A DNA stretch of 64,000 bases from Chitinophaga silvisoli (lineage in GTDB: Bacteria; Bacteroidota; Bacteroidia; Chitinophagales; Chitinophagaceae), in contig NZ_QTJV01000009.1 in NCBI RefSeq assembly GCF_003412465.1, forward strand, positions 186,001 to 250,000. The letters run 5' to 3'. Shown one piece after another: positions 61,346 through 64,000 of the stretch. The notes beneath the pieces were generated by a model. It was not told where the DNA came from. It saw only the letters and a program-made list of their open reading frames with translations, and made no database searches. The translations under genes and the position numbers were made by a program. Each line of letters opens with the position of its first letter. The first letter of the stretch is position 1.

Positions 61346-61960
61346 TGACAAGGAAGAATGGTACATACAGTCTATCTGTAATTCTGCCGAAGTAAGTGCC
61401 TTATTCAGGAACAGGCAATTATGCTGTCTCTTTTTATTCCCCTGGTAGTGGGCACAGGTATAGCACATTCTTTGTAAGCCCCCACTCTCTTTATTCATCA
61501 GTCCTGCTATCATTGCAAACAGGGTTTGATAGAGATTATTCTTTTCAAAACCAGGACGTTTTTCCAACACTTCAGTTAATGGTGCTGCATATTCCTCAGC
61601 TTTGGACAGGAGTTCCTGGCCGGCTTCCGTGGGAGACATGGAGAAACTACGTCTGTCACGTTTGTCAGGTTGCATATTCAGTAAACCTTTTGAGACAAGG
61701 GAGGCGACTGCATCGCTGATGGTAGGCCGGCTTAGTTGTAATTCGGTGGCGATGTGTGCCACTTTGTTCAGTTCTGCGGGATGGTAGCCTATGAAAAGCA
61801 GGATCTGTAACTGAAGGGGGGTGAGTCCCAGGGTACGCGCCTGCTCCCATTGAAGGGCTTTCAGCATGTCGCTGAGCCGCTGTAAAGATAATACAAGTCT
61901 GGCATCCAGGCTATGAAGCTGCTGTTCCGGACTAAAGTTGGATGGTTTTTTCTGTGGCAT
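61343..61960 (-). CDS. MarR-family regulator with C-terminal four-Cys cluster
   Basis: Translation from 61960 (MPQKKPSNFSPEQQLHSLDA) gives a 205-residue protein; longer in-frame starts add an unlikely Pro-rich leader. The winged helix is at about 55-125 (ELNKVAHIATELQLSRPTIS; SLVSKGLLNMQPDKRDRRSF). The last 40 residues hold RMCYTCAHYQ, HNCLFLNKAL and IDCMYH, a CxxC...C...C pattern seen in a MarR subfamily and suited to Zn or Fe-S binding. Redox or metal sensing is possible. Transcribed away from the lipoprotein gene at 62226. Confidence 0.78.
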   Translation of the reverse strand: MPQKKPSNFSPEQQLHSLDARLVLSLQRLSDMLKALQWEQARTLGLTPLQLQILLFIGYHPAELNKVAHIATELQLSRPTISDAVASLVSKGLLNMQPDKRDRRSFSMSPTEAGQELLSKAEEYAAPLTEVLEKRPGFEKNNLYQTLFAMIAGLMNKESGGLQRMCYTCAHYQGNKKRQHNCLFLNKALTSAELQIDCMYHSSLS

Positions 61961-62225
61961 GTAAGGGTGCAAAAGTAAAGTGGTTAAAATTGAGAGATAA
62001 GGTCCAGATAGAACTATTTTTAACGCAAAGTGGTTTGGTGGGAATGTGGTTATGTATGAGAGAAAATAGATACCCGTTCGCCCTGGCGGCTTAGGTGCCG
62101 GGGGACACAGCCTGTAGTCAGTAGAATAAGTTATATTTACCATTGTAACATAGGTATTTATACGCTTTTCTTTATCACCCCATTCTTCTAGCTTGCATTA
62201 TCAATCATTATAAAACCGCTTATTT

Positions 62226-62744
62226 ATGAAGCACCACAAATCCATCCGTATCTTTACGCCGGTTTTACTACTGCTATGTTTTAGCAGGTGTACCCCCAGG
62301 AACCCCGACAATTTTAAGATTCCGCTGGATAAAGCGCGCGCCAGCCGTCATGTGATTTCCCTGCAGGAAGCTGAGAACCTGACGAATGGATTTCAGCGTG
62401 GTAAAAAAGAATTGCAGGCACGCCTGCAGGGCAATTATCTGGATAGTGCCTTCAACCTTCCTGATGCTGAAATGTTTAACCGGGATGCGATTGCTGCCCT
62501 GCTCAATGCCAAAGGAGCAGATGGGATCCGCATTTACCTGGGCAGGGATGAAAAAGGCCAGGTAAGGCTGGTGCTGCTGCCGGTAGATCGCAAAGGTAAT
62601 GATATCCATACCACCCTTGTAAGCCGTGAAACCGCCCTCAATGTACCGGGGATCCAATCAGCCAACGCTCAGGGCAACCTGCAGGCAATGGAAAGCGGTC
62701 AACGTTGTCCTCCACTTTGTAAAGATGTCGTACAACCCAAATAA
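62226..62744 (+). CDS. Hypothetical lipoprotein
   Basis: A 172-residue protein with lipobox FSRC (about residue 22: LLLLCFSRCTPRNP). The mature part is polar (ISLQEAENLTNGFQRGKKEL; FNRDAIAALLNAKGADGIRI), with a late Cys pair, RCPPLCKDV, near the C-terminus. No family recognised. The stop abuts the ATG of the membrane protein gene, and a histidine kinase follows, so it may belong to an envelope-sensing unit. Confidence 0.6.
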   Translation: MKHHKSIRIFTPVLLLLCFSRCTPRNPDNFKIPLDKARASRHVISLQEAENLTNGFQRGKKELQARLQGNYLDSAFNLPDAEMFNRDAIAALLNAKGADGIRIYLGRDEKGQVRLVLLPVDRKGNDIHTTLVSRETALNVPGIQSANAQGNLQAMESGQRCPPLCKDVVQPK

Positions 62745-63407
62745 ATGAATAATCTAGGTGCATTCTTTGTCAGCCAGATTGTAATTATTCCATTAGTGAT
62801 AGGGCTGATACGCTTCAACAAAACTGTATCGAGCTATCAGCCCTTCCTCCTTTTGCTTGCCCTGGCTTTCATTTCGGAATCTATCAGCTTTATATGCATT
62901 GAAGTATTGAACACCAGCAATGCTATCCCTTTCAACCTTTATGGGCTGGCAGAATGTATGGTTGTACTGTATCAGTTTTATGTATGGGGTTTTCTCAAGC
63001 GGAAATTCCGGCTCTATATCGTACTGGTCACCGGTCTCACGCTGGGTTGGGTGACGGAAAACCTCCTATTTGCACAGATTGAAAATTTCAGTCCCGTTTT
63101 CAGGGTGACATATGCTTTTATTGCCGTGCTGCTTAGCATCAATGAAATCAATTACCTGATTGTACAGGACAACAAGAACCTCCTGCGCAATTCGCGCTTT
63201 CTCATCTGCATGGGGTTTATTATCATTTTTATTTACCAGATCATCTATGAAGCCTCTTTCTTTGTGGGATCAGACACGATATTGACACTGAAGATTGTTT
63301 TTATGTTCAATTATATCAATGCTTTTGTAAATTTGATCTACGTGCTCGCTGTGTTGTTTATCCCCGTCAAGACTGCATATTACTTTAAGAAACACTTTGA
63401 AGCGTAG
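62745..63407 (+). CDS. Multi-pass inner-membrane protein of unknown function
   Basis: A 220-residue protein with about six to seven hydrophobic segments (FFVSQIVIIPLVIGLIRF, FLLLLALAFISESISFI, FRLYIVLVTGLTLGWVT, FIICMGFIIIFIYQIIYEAS and others). It resembles the small membrane proteins often found beside LytTR or NarL-type two-component genes in Bacteroidota. Starts directly after the lipoprotein stop and lies 15 bp before the histidine kinase ATG, so the three genes are cotranscribed. Function unknown. Confidence 0.65.
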   Translation: MNNLGAFFVSQIVIIPLVIGLIRFNKTVSSYQPFLLLLALAFISESISFICIEVLNTSNAIPFNLYGLAECMVVLYQFYVWGFLKRKFRLYIVLVTGLTLGWVTENLLFAQIENFSPVFRVTYAFIAVLLSINEINYLIVQDNKNLLRNSRFLICMGFIIIFIYQIIYEASFFVGSDTILTLKIVFMFNYINAFVNLIYVLAVLFIPVKTAYYFKKHFEA

Positions 63408-63422
63408 CATCACTATTGCCCC

Positions 63423-64000
63423 ATGGATGATAAGATCTTTTATACGACCGTATTTATTTCACTGCTGATAGCGGTCATTATTATATTTTTTGTCGTCTCC
63501 ATTATTCTTTACCATCGCCGGTATATACAGCTGCAAAGAGAGCGGATTGTAGCGGAAATCACGATCCTGGAAAATGAACGTAAACGTATTGCTGCTGACC
63601 TGCATGACAGTATGGGTCCCCTCCTTTCTACCATCAAGTTGAACATCAACAGCATCCAGGTGAATGATGAGCATGACAAAATGGTGATTGCAAAATCGGG
63701 CACTTACATTGATGAAGTGATCAGGGGTTTGCGGCAAATCTCTCACAACCTGCTGCCAGCTACGCTGGAAAGAAAAGGGCTGGCGGATGCGCTGCATGAG
63801 TTTATCAGGCAGGTGAGTGTGAAAGCGCAACTGGATATACGATTTCATACTTCCGGTCAGATCAGTATACCGCCGGAGAAAGAGATTCATGTATTCCGGA
63901 TTATACAGGAGATTACGCATAATACCCTGAAGCATGCTAAAGCGACACAGTTGCAGATCGTACTGAGCCGGGAGGATGGGTTCTTCCTGGTGCTGGTGAA
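63423..64000 (+). CDS. Sensor histidine kinase, NarX/HisKA_3 type (cut by window edge)
   Basis: The ATG at 63423 opens a frame that runs off the end (about 192 residues seen). An N-terminal membrane helix (VFISLLIAVIIIFFVVSIIL) precedes a HisKA_3 dimerisation domain with the H-box ENERKRIAADLHDSMGPLLS (phospho-His near residue 62). An HATPase start follows (IFRIIQEITHNTLKHAKATQ type; N-box Asn visible). The sensor part is minimal, with no periplasmic domain, as in the short kinases that pair with LuxR-type regulators. Cotranscribed with the lipoprotein and membrane protein. Confidence 0.85.
   Translation, partial: MDDKIFYTTVFISLLIAVIIIFFVVSIILYHRRYIQLQRERIVAEITILENERKRIAADLHDSMGPLLSTIKLNINSIQVNDEHDKMVIAKSGTYIDEVIRGLRQISHNLLPATLERKGLADALHEFIRQVSVKAQLDIRFHTSGQISIPPEKEIHVFRIIQEITHNTLKHAKATQLQIVLSREDGFFLVLV

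Overview
The window looks like a chromosome segment of a Bacteroidota bacterium close to Chitinophaga (family Chitinophagaceae). The evidence is a SusC/SusD pair with FecR and ECF sigma factors, a cellulase with a type IX secretion C-terminal domain, TAnnTTTG-type -7 boxes, few Shine-Dalgarno sequences, and many families typical of the phylum (GSCFA, DUF6249, DUF4843, MacB/FtsX permeases, OMP_b-brl_3 receptors). GC content is moderate. I see no prophage, integrase, transposase or CRISPR array.

Layout. 1-5.0 kb: divergent mannoside-degrading genes (GH92 fragment and GH38-like on minus, GH2 on plus) around LacI-type palindromes. 5-8 kb: two DUF1444-like lipoproteins and a DUF695-like protein. 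8.2-13.6 kb: ATP-grasp ligase, outer-membrane receptor, DUF6249 protein, an ECF sigma/putative anti-sigma pair, a response regulator and a DUF4198 protein. 13.8-23.9 kb: FecR, SusC, SusD, DUF4843, PKD-like lipoprotein, TlpA-like thioredoxin, a strong terminator, then a second ECF sigma factor. 24-29.3 kb: GH5 cellulase, two small hypotheticals and a sulfatase. 29.4-34.2 kb: tandem MacB/FtsX-type permeases. 34.2-37.7 kb: Gre-like factor and a MarR-rifampicin phosphotransferase operon. 37.9-46.7 kb: a primase-like orphan, a lipoprotein, tRNA-Lys, penicillin acylase, BioF, MiaE, a DUF3592-like protein and a patatin/Omp85 protein. 46.9-55.4 kb: MHS-type transporter, an rlmB-HMG-CoA lyase-GSCFA operon, Nudix, a GNAT-DinB fusion, EamA exporter and a PLP decarboxylase. 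55.6-57.6 kb: a DNA-alkylation repair operon (ArsR-Ada fusion, AlkA, Ogt). 57.7-62 kb: two MocR-type regulators, an ArsR and a MarR regulator. 62.2-64 kb: lipoprotein, membrane protein and a histidine kinase cut by the window edge.

The most noteworthy items are these. First, an alkylation-repair operon whose regulator joins an ArsR-type winged helix to the methyl-accepting Cys4 domain of Ada, with two matching palindromes over its promoter. Second, a 68-bp palindromic intergenic repeat present in three copies (9.1, 34.7 and 51.9 kb). Third, a MocR-type regulator that has lost the PLP-binding lysine. Fourth, mirror-image ECF-type promoters between the DUF6249 gene and its neighbouring sigma factor. 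Fifth, a small orphan protein with archaeo-eukaryotic-primase-like motifs. All functions are inferred by reading the sequence; no database search was run.
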